DNA from: Cloeon dipterum
Lineage: Eukaryota; Arthropoda; Insecta; Ephemeroptera; Baetidae
Assembly: GCF_949628265.1 (NCBI RefSeq)
Contig: NC_088786.1
Coordinates: 32,447,681 to 32,511,680, forward strand
DNA length: 64,000 nt
Direction of reading: 5' to 3'
The position numbers and the translations under genes are program-made. Positions 26,701-37,111 of this stretch are shown in pieces (positions within the stretch are counted from its first letter, which is position 1; each line of letters begins with the position of its first letter). The notes under the pieces were generated by a model. It saw nothing but the letters and a program-made list of their open reading frames with translations. It did not search any database and had not been told where the DNA came from.

Positions 26701-29700
26701 GTGCAGACGAGGGTGGGTGCGTCGTGTCAGCCGAGCGGGCCGCGTTTACGTGGGAGGGCTACCAAATTGGCCTGAGAACACGTCGTAAAAATCAAAACAC
26801 GCGGCCGGCACACATTTCACGGCAATTTCCTCACCCCCGGTCTGCCGCAGCTTCTCAAGATTAGATTTACGATCGGCCGACGGATGAGGTTCCTCCCTAC
26901 GAGATTTGCACTTAATTACCGGCCATTAGTGCGGCTGCTTTCTTTCTCAGTCGAATGTCGAATTGAATGAAAATTTCAATTCTGACAGGGGGATGGGCGT
27001 TTCGTTTGAGTGATGGCCGTCGCCAGCCACAATGCTCAAATGACAATTACTATTATTGGCAAATTGGCCGCGTCGCGCCGGCTTCAATCTCGTTAGCCTC
27101 GCGCCAAACAATAGAGCAGCCAAGGAGAGGAACGAGCAAGCGAGCGGCGGCCAATTTATTTTCCGTCCGTCCAGGGCGCCGATTGAATTTAAATTTGGAC
27201 AAGTCGCGAGAGTGATTTGTACTTGCTTGACATCAGGATTTCCGCCACACGTCGCATTGTAACCTCAGAGTGCGTTGAAAAATCACGAGAGAAGGAAATT
27301 GGGCAGCGATGCTGACTGCAGATAATAAGCAGCAGCACGCGTGCCTCGTGCATATTCATTTTCTGCCGAATCCGATCTCTCGCGTCGATAAACCGCCTTT
27401 TAAACGTTGCGCTCACGATTAAACCAGCCTTTTACAGGCTCAATTCTAATTCAATTGAAAGAGGAAAAAATAAACGAGCGAGGTGTGCCGGCAGAGATGC
27501 AAAATAAATAAACTTTCTCTGCGGGTTTCTTCATTAATTCCCAACGGCTAATTAGTCGCTTCTTCTACTCCGTGATAGCGAAACATTTTTTTGTTTATCG
27601 ATCGGAAAGTGCGAGAGAGTTTATTCATCCCAATTTCACCTTTGGTCAGCGGCAGGCGTCGTCGTCCGCCGAAAAACTCCACACCTATGTGCGCTCGTTT
27701 CCTATTCAAATATCGACACTTCCTCTACCGCTCGCCGTTCAGCATGCTAATTCCAAATTTCTTCCACTCCGCCTGGCAAAGCGCCCGCTTCCCTAATGAC
27801 CATCGCGTATCAAAATTTAAATCACACTCGAGGTCTGCCGTCGGCGCATTGTTTGTTTGCCTTGCCGTTGGGAAAACAAGCAACAATCGCAATAAAAAAG
27901 TTAACTGCGAAAAAAATGGCGCGCCGTGACCAGCAGAGCGGCTAATTTCATGTACAGGGGGAAAATCCATTTCGACCACGGCAAAGAGGGAGGAAGCGTG
28001 GGTGTGTGCGGAGGAAAGAAGACGTTCCTTGTTTGGCGCTCGCCGGCCACTCCTCTTTCGCACCGCAAATTGAAGGAAATTACCCGGCCAGCATCTTGTG
28101 AGATCATTTTATCAAAATGATTTAGGAGGAAGCGCGTGAAACGTGACCAATTTTAGCTTCGTTGCGCTTTGCGCCTTCCGCTCTCACGCACCCTGTACTT
28201 AAAAACTTCAAACGCATTGTGTTTGCGCAAATATTTTTATTTTTAAATTTCCAAGTGGTTTTGGGTTGATCGTTAAAAATAAAAATAAATGGGGAGAGCG
28301 CAAGAAGCGTTTGCATTATTCATTAATCTCGTCTTGAAGCCAAGTGAATCACCAATCGATTGCTCTCGAAGGAGCAAGAGTGTATGATTTGTTTCGAGGC
28401 GTGAAGCCGCTTGCAAACTGTCAATTTCACGCTTTGGAAATGCGTGGGCATGGGCACAGCACACCAGGCAAATAGTAAATAAATAAATAAATTGCGGCCA
28501 CTTCTAAGAACGGCAGTAAACGCCATTGCAGGCAGACAGGGAGCTACCGAGCTACAGGCACATGTGTGTGTGTGCTTGCTTGGGTCGTGAGAAGCACGAG
28601 AAAAAGTCAACCCTGGCTGCTTGAGCAACTGCGGCTGCTCATCGGGAATGTGATAAACAGAGAAAAAGTCAGTCGGCTGGCTGGCTGACACGCATACATT
28701 TCCTTTTGGGGGTGAGCCCGACGGCAAGGTGACGAAAGACTGCGCTGGAAGAATGCCCTGATCAGCAACAAAGACTTTATTTAAAATAGTAATGCGCACA
28801 TTGCAGAATGAGCAGCGAATGACCGTGGAACAAAAGAGACACTGACGAAACGCTGGCCTTCTTGGGACAGGTAAAAAAATAAAAAAAAAACAGTGAGCGA
28901 GGGTGGTGCAACGACGCTTCGGCCTGAAGGGGAAAACACCTGAAAATATATACGTAACACAGCTCGCAACTTACTAAAAAAAGTGTGTTTTCGGATACTC
29001 CATCTTGTTGTTTTAAATCGTTGTGAAAAATATTTGAAATGTCCGAATATTGCTAGATTCGACAAATGATAACACACATGACATGTGTTGTCATATGTTT
29101 GACTTTGATTTATGGTCAATATTAATTTTGTAGCTACTGGCTGTACAAACTAGGAAAATATTACTCATGTCACCTAGAAATTTAATTGATTGAAAATCTT
29201 ACAGAATTATGCTTCTTGCATTGTTTGTTGTTATCAGTAAAATAAGTTAAAACATGTTTTACTTATCACTCTTTCTTGTTAGAACATTTAAAAATCAACA
29301 CCAAGATGTGGAATTAGCTCTCTTACATAAGTTTCCTCGTGAAAGAGAGAAAAAAATGTAAGCTACAGTGTCAAGTCTCGTTTTTCCTTTTATGTGAGGC
29401 TCGGTACAAATGTTTCACACCTCAAGCGAGCGAGCATTTTTCTGACAAGACGTTCCACTTGGGTGGTTGTGACAGCGGGCAGCTGCTTTTCTCAATCGAA
29501 CCAAAGTGAGGCCCACACCACACCACACCACACCAATCAGGCCAACTAAGTGTGATCGCTCCGTGAACGTCACCCTTTACATTATGACAAATTGTAATGT
29601 GGAATGTGGCTGAGTCAATTATTAACATTATTGTTTTCTCTCTGTTATTCACGCTCGTGTCGGCATTCCGAGAGAGCGAGCGAGAGGCGAGCATGATTAA

Positions 29701-31718
29701 CGAATGAGTAAGCAAGCAAGAGGCAGCGTAAAAGGTCACAACGGCTTACCTCCAAGATAAGCCGCGGCTCCAGCTGACTAGGATGGATGAGTGGGAACGA
29801 GAGCGAGCAAAGTTTCCGGCTGGCTCTGACTCAATGGGTGGCGGTTGCGGGACGCCACTTAATTGCCACTGTGATTCAGCCGAGGAATTTTATCGGGAGC
29901 AGCGAAAACGACTCACCTCGCAATATTACAGATTAGAAAGGTCCACTCGGCGTGTAATGGGCGCTCGCTCAAGACTGAGTTGACCGAGCGCGGTAATTGC
30001 CTCTTAAAGCTGTGTTACTCGAGACGCAAACAAAGCAGAAAAACACGCTTGATGAGCGAAAAATTCTCAGATTAGTTACAACGTGCTGCCTTTCAAGCTA
30101 TTTATTCACCGCTCTCTGCTCATCTTTTTGTTGCAACGGGGCAAAAATTATGAAAATAATAAAAAAATCCTGTTTGCCACTGCTTATCAAAATATTTTCA
30201 TCACTTTTACGCAATTCTTGCTATTATTTTCCGTTTCGTGTTGTATTCAAAGGCAGCGTTTGGGAAATACCATAATAAATTATCCCCCTCATAGAGTGGT
30301 AAATTCCGTCAGTAGAATTATACCGGAAATTAAAAATATTTACATATGTTCATGTGTCGTCCGCTTACAGTTAAATAATTTTGTCTACTCTTTAATACTT
30401 ACCAGGCAAATTACTCTGGCGCATACGAAAATATACGGTTCAAGGGTAATAAATCCCATCTCTAGATTTCGAGAGTAATAAAATTAGTTAAAATATAAAT
30501 AGGTTTAGCACTGTAAAAGGAGAAAAATTTATTCCGCGTGAGCGAGTTTGTTTTATTCTCACAACACAGACGAGTTTATATGATAAGAAGTGTCTATTCC
30601 GAAACAGAAAATAGAAAATATTTTCCGATTACCACAACCAACATTAAATATTATGCAAGCGGAGCAAGAGCTATTATCAAAGCAAGAACTATTTTTAAGT
30701 TGATCGAGTAATATTTATGCCAGTTATGTTGTGAAATCGTGATTGTTTGCCGGCTGCTACATAAAACCCAAAAACGGCATCGAAATTTTCAAGATGAGGA
30801 AAATTATTTCAAAAAATTAGGCAACTCTGACGAAATTCCCATTCTTTCTTTCACTCTTTCTCAATCCACTCCATTCAAGATCAGAAAAAAATTGAAAGCA
30901 TTCGGGAATTCGTTCTCAGGTAGCTTCCTCGTTGGAAGTGTCTGCTCGGAATTCGCGCGAGGCAAAAGGCAGAGTGTGTCTGTCGCCTCCTCCATTTTTA
31001 TTTCGAGAGGAATGCTGGAGGGCCACGCAGGTTGAATGACTGAGTCGACCGTGGTCGCCGCTGCCGCCGCCGCCGGACGACTCGTTCCTTCTTCCTTGCA
31101 GGCAAACCTGCTGAATTTTTTTCCGCCTCATCTCATGCTGGCGAGAAACAGAGCAGATGGCTCAGCTTTCGACCAAAGCGCACGCTTGCTCGAAATTCGT
31201 TCGGCGGACGGAAATTCGGCGCGTCAATCTTGATTTCGGCTATTTGCACAAACCGGTTCCCACAGCGTTAGTGTAAAAATTAGCACGGACTGCTCGGATA
31301 TTACGGGGCCGTGGGAGCTTTTTAACATATTTGCCAAGAATTATCGCAGCATCGCCAGGGAACAAAGCTGATGGTTGCAAAATCATCCGGACTGAAAAAA
31401 AATTTGAATTCCAAGTGCGCTCATAACCACAACTACAAACAGTCGCAAGTGCGACATTTTTCTTTAAAATTCCCCTGAGTTGAAATTGAGATGTTTTCGA
31501 CAGAGCAAAGCGTTAAGTTTGGGTTGGCCGGCGACTTGCACGATGGGTTCAGGTGTCTGTACATTCACGGCCTCGCCGAATTTCAAGGCTGGCCTGTCTA
31601 CCGGCGCTCAAGCACCATCCGCTTGCGCCAGACAGACGGATGTGCCGAATTCGACACCGCAACTGACGCGATTTCGGCGTGAAACAATTGTTGACAAAAA
31701 AAAGGGAATCATACTCAC
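14788..31718. other. About 17 kb without a supported coding gene
   Basis: I read this stretch on both strands and found no exon with a recognisable domain, no tRNA or rRNA, and no transposase. The frames present are short, Arg/Ser/Cys-rich and broken, as expected of chance frames in GC-rich, CpG-containing noncoding DNA. It holds small simple repeats, for example a (CTCCG)n run near 23907-23930, a CA run near 23730 and an ACACC run near 29514-29537. It is best read as a long first intron of the Akap200-like gene and/or regulatory DNA. Confidence 0.5.
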
Positions 31719-31835
31719 TGTTAATGCGTAGCTCGGTGGTTGTCTGTTTGTGCTGTTATTGGCGGAGGTCAGGACGGGTCTGCAGCATCCAGCAGACGTA
31801 TCCTTGCTCGAAAACGGCGAATACCGATCACCACT
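31719..31835 (-). other. Candidate noncoding first exon and promoter (possibly Akap200 5' UTR)
   Basis: On the minus strand a strong donor GTGAGTAT starts at 31718. About 117 nt upstream is TCAGT (31837-31833), the arthropod initiator core, and farther upstream is a GGCCAATAGG CCAAT-box match near 32045. No ATG-led frame of note crosses the donor, so a 5' UTR exon is plausible. The first downstream acceptor on this strand with a clear coding exon is at 14787 (Akap200), which would imply an intron of about 17 kb. The link is inference only. Confidence 0.35.
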
Positions 31836-32889
31836 GACTCAACCTCAACAATCACCACACTCGGCGGCTCGAGTTCTGTTACCAAATTCGAGCAATTGGC
31901 TTGGCAAGCAGTGCTTTGGTTTCGTAGATCGCGCGTCCACTCGCGTGCAGCACACCGGCTTTCTGATCGTTTTCACGATGGCAAACGAATGCTATGCTTG
32001 CTCCCCGCAGGCTGCCTGCGCCGCGCGCCTCCTAGCTGCTTTCCTATTGGCCGCTGCAAATGCGCACTCCCATGCTTGACGCTTGCGCGGACTACCAACC
32101 TGACGGTGCTAGATGACAGCAGGGTGTGGCACTAGGCAAATATTTTTACCTCTATCTTGATTTAGGCATAATGAAGTTTAATTCTTATACAAATATATTG
32201 GTTATGAAATTGTCGTTTTTATTAGTTCAAGAGCAAAACAAGCAAAATGTCCAAATCTTTGCCACTTCTTCATCGAGGGTTGGTTCGACTGCTCTCGGAC
32301 TCTGAATTTAAATTTTTAGGGGGGAATTAGGAGATGCTCCGACAGGCATGAACAAACGCGAGGGGTTGATCCATGCAATGACTCAGAGGGAATTAAAATG
32401 ATGGATCGCAAAGCAAATGCTGGGGGTGCCTTTGGGGTGGGCACGCACACGCATTGTATCAAAGCAGATGAAAGGGGCCAATTTACTGTTTGCTTAACTC
32501 TTATATACACTCAAAATGAAATTATAAAGCATCACAGGGTTATATCCAAAAAAGCTACAGAGCGCCAGACAGCTAATGCGTTTAAACAACTGTTCTAAAT
32601 AAAAATTTCATTATCTTATTTCGTTCTTTTATATATATTCACGGTCATGGTTCAAATCCGTGACATTCTGATTATGTGGTTTCAGCTCAAGAGATAAAGA
32701 GTTTCCTGTTCAGAGAATTGCTGCAGTAGATAATGCTCTGGCTTAATAGAGCCAAGCAAGAAGAATTATCTAGACAATTCTAGCTGCATTAAATACAAAA
32801 TTTGAACTTCAGAATCACCATTTTAATGAGATTCACAAAACAGAACCGTCCACCCCGTCCTTTGTGCACTAACAAACAACCATAATATA

Positions 32890-32895
32890 TTTAAT
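32890..32895 (-). terminator. Candidate polyadenylation signal of the SGPP gene
   Basis: ATTAAA on the minus strand, about 40 nt downstream of the SGPP stop codon at 32933. No canonical AATAAA lies closer. Confidence 0.45.
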
Positions 32896-32932
32896 AAACG
32901 CAAATTACTTTAAACGTGTTTTTGGACAGGAG

Positions 32933-34522
32933 CTAAATTTCTGTGTAGAACGACGGTCTCTCAATACCAATGAGTCGGAAAGTGTTTGGCTGGAGCCATA
33001 TGGTGTTGATGCCAATGGCAAAGTAGGTAATAAACTTGTAGGTCAACTCGACAATGGTTTGCCGCTGGTTGGCCACGTCCCTTTGCTTCATGGAGTCGCG
33101 GTCCAGCTGCAGCACAGCGCACATTGTAATGTACGAGGACCACCTGAAGATGGCCCTGGTGGCAATTGTGCAGCAAAAGCCAATCACAGTTCTCAGCAAG
33201 AGAAGCCCAAACTGGAGAGTTTAAGTTTGATTAAGGCAATTATTATTGCTTGACATCTATTTGTACCATTTGATATGAAGGCCAAATGATGGTGTAAGGC
33301 GGCTGCAGCAGAGATTCTTGCATGAAACCCATTTTGTAATTCAGCCAGGAAGCCAGTTGGATGCCGGAGCTCACTCCGATGATGACAGTAGTGTCACCCC
33401 TGCGACAGGAAATAGTGTTAAAAATCAGAAAAATTTAACAAAGGCGGGCGGACCTAGTGGGCGTCCACTTATCACTCTTTGGGGCAAGTATGACGAGAAA
33501 CACTGCAGCTAAAAAAATAATGTACGGAGACCAGTCCGAAGTCAAGATCCACGGATCCAAAGCGTCTTCCAGAGGAATGATAGGGATCATCAGCAGGGTG
33601 ACGAGCACCAGTCCACCAATCACGTCCTTTGAGTAAGTTGTTCATTTTCAATAAAAGCACTCTCTGTTAAACTCACTGATATGGAATGCATTCCAAGATA
33701 CAGTCTGCTAACACAGACGACGGCACACCAAGTGATGGCAAACATCAGTCCAATGGTAAAATTATACTGGAATAACAAAAAATATTTGGTAGATTAAATT
33801 TGACACTAGCTTGAAGACAAACCTGGTAACGATTGACTGTGTAAAAGAGGATTGAGAACGGGATGGCCACTCCAACCATGGCATGTGTTGAAGGCATCCC
33901 ATACTCCAGAGACCATTTCTTTTGGACTCTAATGGCTGGTGGACACGCTGGACGGGGCCATCTCACAATGTCTTTGATACCTTGTCCTACATCAAACATA
34001 AATAATTACTCAGATGCAAATTTGTTTTGGAGGCACACGAAATAATGACCGAATAAGCATTGCACAGCGGAGAGTGGATTTTTCCTCAAATTATAAATTT
34101 AAGGTTTCTATATTTTTAATAAAGAAATATAATAAAACATGAAACTCACCTATGTACATAACAATGGCCCAGACCATTACAAATCTGCGTCCAACCGCCC
34201 CGTCCACATTCCAAAACCAAAATGGAATGAAGCAGGCGTAAAATATTTCATCTCCGAGTATCGTGCCGAATGTGAAGAGGTAATACCAGAACTTATTGGT
34301 CACTACAAAGTCTTTAGTATCCGCTTCGGAGTCAGACGATGGCAAACTTGCCGGCTCGTTATCATCCGACTCTGATTTTGACTTGCGGCGCCGCAAGTTG
34401 AGGATTTGCCGTTTTTCTTTGACTCCATTGCTCTTTAGCTGTGTTTTTCGGTAAACTCCAAAGAAATTCTGGATGCGAAGAACCAGGTGAGGGTCGTTTA
34501 AGGACTCGATCCAAGCCCACAT
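32933..34522 (-). CDS. SGPP: Sphingosine-1-phosphate phosphatase (SGPP1/2 family)
   Basis: ER membrane lipid phosphatase that dephosphorylates sphingosine-1-phosphate to sphingosine. Coding exons in order: 34522-34150, 33986-33823, 33766-33677, 33626-33454, 33399-33267, 33211-32933. They join in frame to 403 aa, close to vertebrate SGPP2. All three PAP2 phosphatase motifs are intact: KDIVRWPRP (residues 129-137, K-x6-RP), MPSTH (155-159, catalytic His159), and SR-x5-H-x3-D (199-210, His206). Several hydrophobic membrane spans follow. The N-terminus (MWAWIESLNDPHLV) resembles the family start, and a TAG lies in frame upstream of the Met, so the start is well supported. A Lys/Arg-then-acidic Ser-rich linker spans about residues 33-65. 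An upstream 5' UTR exon probably ends at 34620 (donor GTACGT), joined to the acceptor just before 34531. Intron 4 has a weak donor, GTCCGC. Confidence 0.92.
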
Positions 34523-34662
34523 ATTCAGAATCTGTAAAGGCGGTTTCATTTTAGACTGATCTGCCGACTGCAGGTGAGAAACAAAAACACTGATGCTACT
34601 TTATGTAAGTGATACGTACCCAGGTTTCAAGCACGAGTGAATCACTAAATGCGTAAGCCTAG

Positions 34663-36100
34663 CAGATCATATTGTTATCTCTTTTTTATCAGTCTTCCTG
34701 TAATCTGCCGATCAGAATCTAAATTAGTATGGTGTTATTATGTATTTAAACGTCTCCAAACAAAGAATTCGCACCACTCCGAACGCCTTGGTGTCGTTAT
34801 CAGCAGCTCTAAGAAAGAGATTCACCACGAGTCAGATTGCCATAGCTTTCCCTATTAATCAAAATTTACCTGGCCACTTTCTGCAAGTCAGTAAAGCCGG
34901 GAATCGGTTATCAGTTGACGGAGAAATGAAAAATAATATTGCTCAACATACCGCTCGTGGAACCACCCCCGACCAGCTGCTGCGGCTCGGTTTGCCTGGC
35001 GCATGAGGATGAGGTGAGGAAAATCATGCTGGAGGATACTCAAGCGCCGCGTATTAGATAAACTCTAAACTATTTTTGTCTTTTTTGTCGCCTGGCGCAA
35101 CAGCTTTAGCATTTTGAAGCCAAAATTCTTATTATTTGGCCTTTGGTTGTTTGGTTCAGCTGGGCCTATGCTAATAAGCGAAAAGCATGAGTGAACAAGA
35201 AGAGCGAGAATTCCGACATTTACTGCGATAGATTTCTCCAGTTTAAAAGTCGGATAATGTTATTGGATTATTTTTAAATAAACCAGAACTTTCAATTGAT
35301 GTACAGTTTACACAATAAAAAGATAAAATGGAAAAATTCAAAATATGCTTTTGCGTATCTATTTTTAAGAAACTATATTACACTAACATGATTATTCCCG
35401 TTTTTTTGACCATGCGATTGAAGCATGGAATTATAACACACTATTTTAAATCTCGTGGCGATGTGGCGAGATTGCTGCCGCTAGTCGCTAGTCGCATCGC
35501 TGAAATAAAATTTCAAGCATGCTTTTAACAGAAAAGCCTTTGTCTCAGGAAAGGAATCCGATTATGAGAGATTTTCTAGAGCAAATATTAAGGCCGAGAG
35601 CTGACAATAAATAGAAAACAATAAAATGATGAGTGAGCACGCTAAATGCCAGCATACTGCTGACAAGTTTCCATAAAAAATTCCAAAAATTCATATATTG
35701 TACAGTGAAATAATTTTGTGGCTTAAGTTCGTATCCACCAAGTGATGGATTGCTGATAAAATACATATTAATAAATATAATAGCGTTTTATTTTTAATTA
35801 TTCTACGGAAAAAAATTATTTATCAAGGGCCGCAGAGCGCGTCATTAAATCAGTTGAATTATGTCCCCTTCCCTTTGTCTTTGCATAACCGCAGCTCAAG
35901 AAAATTCTTGTAAGCAAAGCGCAACTGGTGGGCAAAGTTGAGGGAAAAATATAAATTCTCCTCTCTCCTATCCTATAGGAGAGAGGACTCATGTTACATG
36001 ATCATTCTTTCACTTTTGCTTTTGATATTCTGATTCAAAATTCTCTATTCAGCCTTAAATGCAATTTTCATTGCTTATTCGCTTATTGTTAGTCTGTCTC
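34663..36100. other. Intergenic region between SGPP and the LOTUS/Tudor gene
   Basis: The two genes are divergently transcribed, so this region should carry both promoters. I see no coding exon. A near-perfect hairpin at 35959-35987 is listed separately. Confidence 0.5.
35959..35987. repeat. Perfect 13-bp inverted repeat (hairpin)
   Basis: Left arm TCCTCTCTCCTAT (35959-35971), 3-nt loop CCT, right arm ATAGGAGAGAGGA (35975-35987), with no mismatches. It lies in the divergent intergenic region upstream of the LOTUS/Tudor gene. Confidence 0.85.
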
Positions 36101-36109
36101 TTCAAGTCT

Positions 36110-36254
36110 TCAGCTCAGCGGGTCGTCATTATTCTTTTTCGCGAACTCAGCATTTCTGCTGGCGTGCAGGCGCAGGCTCGGGCCTGTTTTGTTAACTCGG
36201 ATTTCGCCTCCATTCCATGAGTTCAAAGATTTTGTTCTGAACTGCGTAACAAAG
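36110..36254 (+). other. Probable 5' UTR exon of the TDRD5-like gene (left edge uncertain)
   Basis: A strong donor AAAG|GTAAGAAA follows base 36254, and a good acceptor (TTTTTTGCAG) at 37086 precedes the ATG at 37112, implying an 832-bp intron in the 5' UTR. The transcription start is not determinable; the left edge given is a guess. Confidence 0.45.
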
Positions 36255-36587
36255 GTAAGAAATGCAATAATAGCAGTCATACTCTTTAGCTAATATATAT
36301 GAAGTTTGATATAAATGAAATCAGCCTCGAGTGGTCGCCTATTCCAAAATTTAATAGGAAGTTATGGATGTATGTATTTGTTATATTTTAATGTAAAAAT
36401 TTTCAACCTGCCTCATGCAAAACACAATGCATAACACTTTCTTCTTATGTACCTATGTATGAAATGTATCTACATCGCGGTCGTTTGAGTCAGTAATGTA
36501 TTGTACTATTCTGTTCTACACAATACCCATTAACTAATACAAATGAGCAGTAGAAAATAATTAATCCATGCATAAATACATATACTT

Positions 36588-36660
36588 TATGGAAAAGTTA
36601 CAGTTAAAGTAGGGGTGGCGAAAACTGTAACTCTGCGGCGAAAACTGTAATTTTTCCATA
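36588..36660. repeat. Inverted repeat enclosing a 20-bp-period direct repeat
   Basis: TATGGAAAAGTTACAGTT (36588-36605) pairs with AACTGTAATTTTTCCATA (36643-36660) with one G-T mismatch over 18 positions. GGCGAAAACTGTAA occurs at 36617-36630 and again at 36637-36650. It lies in the 5' UTR intron of the TDRD5-like gene. Confidence 0.8.
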
Positions 36661-36760
36661 TGTAATGTACGTATTGGAGCATGCTTATAATGCATTGTCC
36701 GTTTCTCTGGCTTCAGGTTCTTGTTTTCCCATTTTATAGAATGTTTGCAGCATGTACAAA

Positions 36761-36779
36761 ATACATACATACATACATA
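36761..36779 (+). repeat. (ATAC)n microsatellite
   Basis: Tetranucleotide run of four to five units in the 5' UTR intron of the TDRD5-like gene. Confidence 0.85.
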
Positions 36780-37111
36780 GTTGCTTTGGATTCACAACTC
36801 ATGCCCTAAATGATACTTAAATAAATTTAACAGTGTTGTATTCATCCACTAAATCTTTATGCTAAAATCTAACTTACATATGTAGTTCAATTGAAACTGC
36901 GGTTTATGATGATTATGGAATGCATAATATCTATGTATTACTTCCCCATGTTGTTGCACTTTTGGGCAGTCTCAACCGTGATTTTGCTTTGTACTAACTA
37001 AATTAATGTTATTTAATGCGTTCTAACTTGTTCGCGCAGTGGAAAAGGTGACAGAACAAGTCTAGAAAATATTTTATTTTTTGCAGCACGTCTACATTTA
37101 AAAAAACGAAA

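Noticed and set aside
28099-28110. TGAGATCATTTT, matching the 5' part of the bantam microRNA
   Set aside because: The following bases diverge, and the local palindrome pairs the motif with itself rather than with a precursor arm.
32646-32662. tRNA-like T-arm (CATGG-TTCAAAT-CCGTG, five pairs including G-T)
   Set aside because: The upstream 60 bases are AT-rich and form no acceptor, D or anticodon stem; at most a tRNA-derived remnant.
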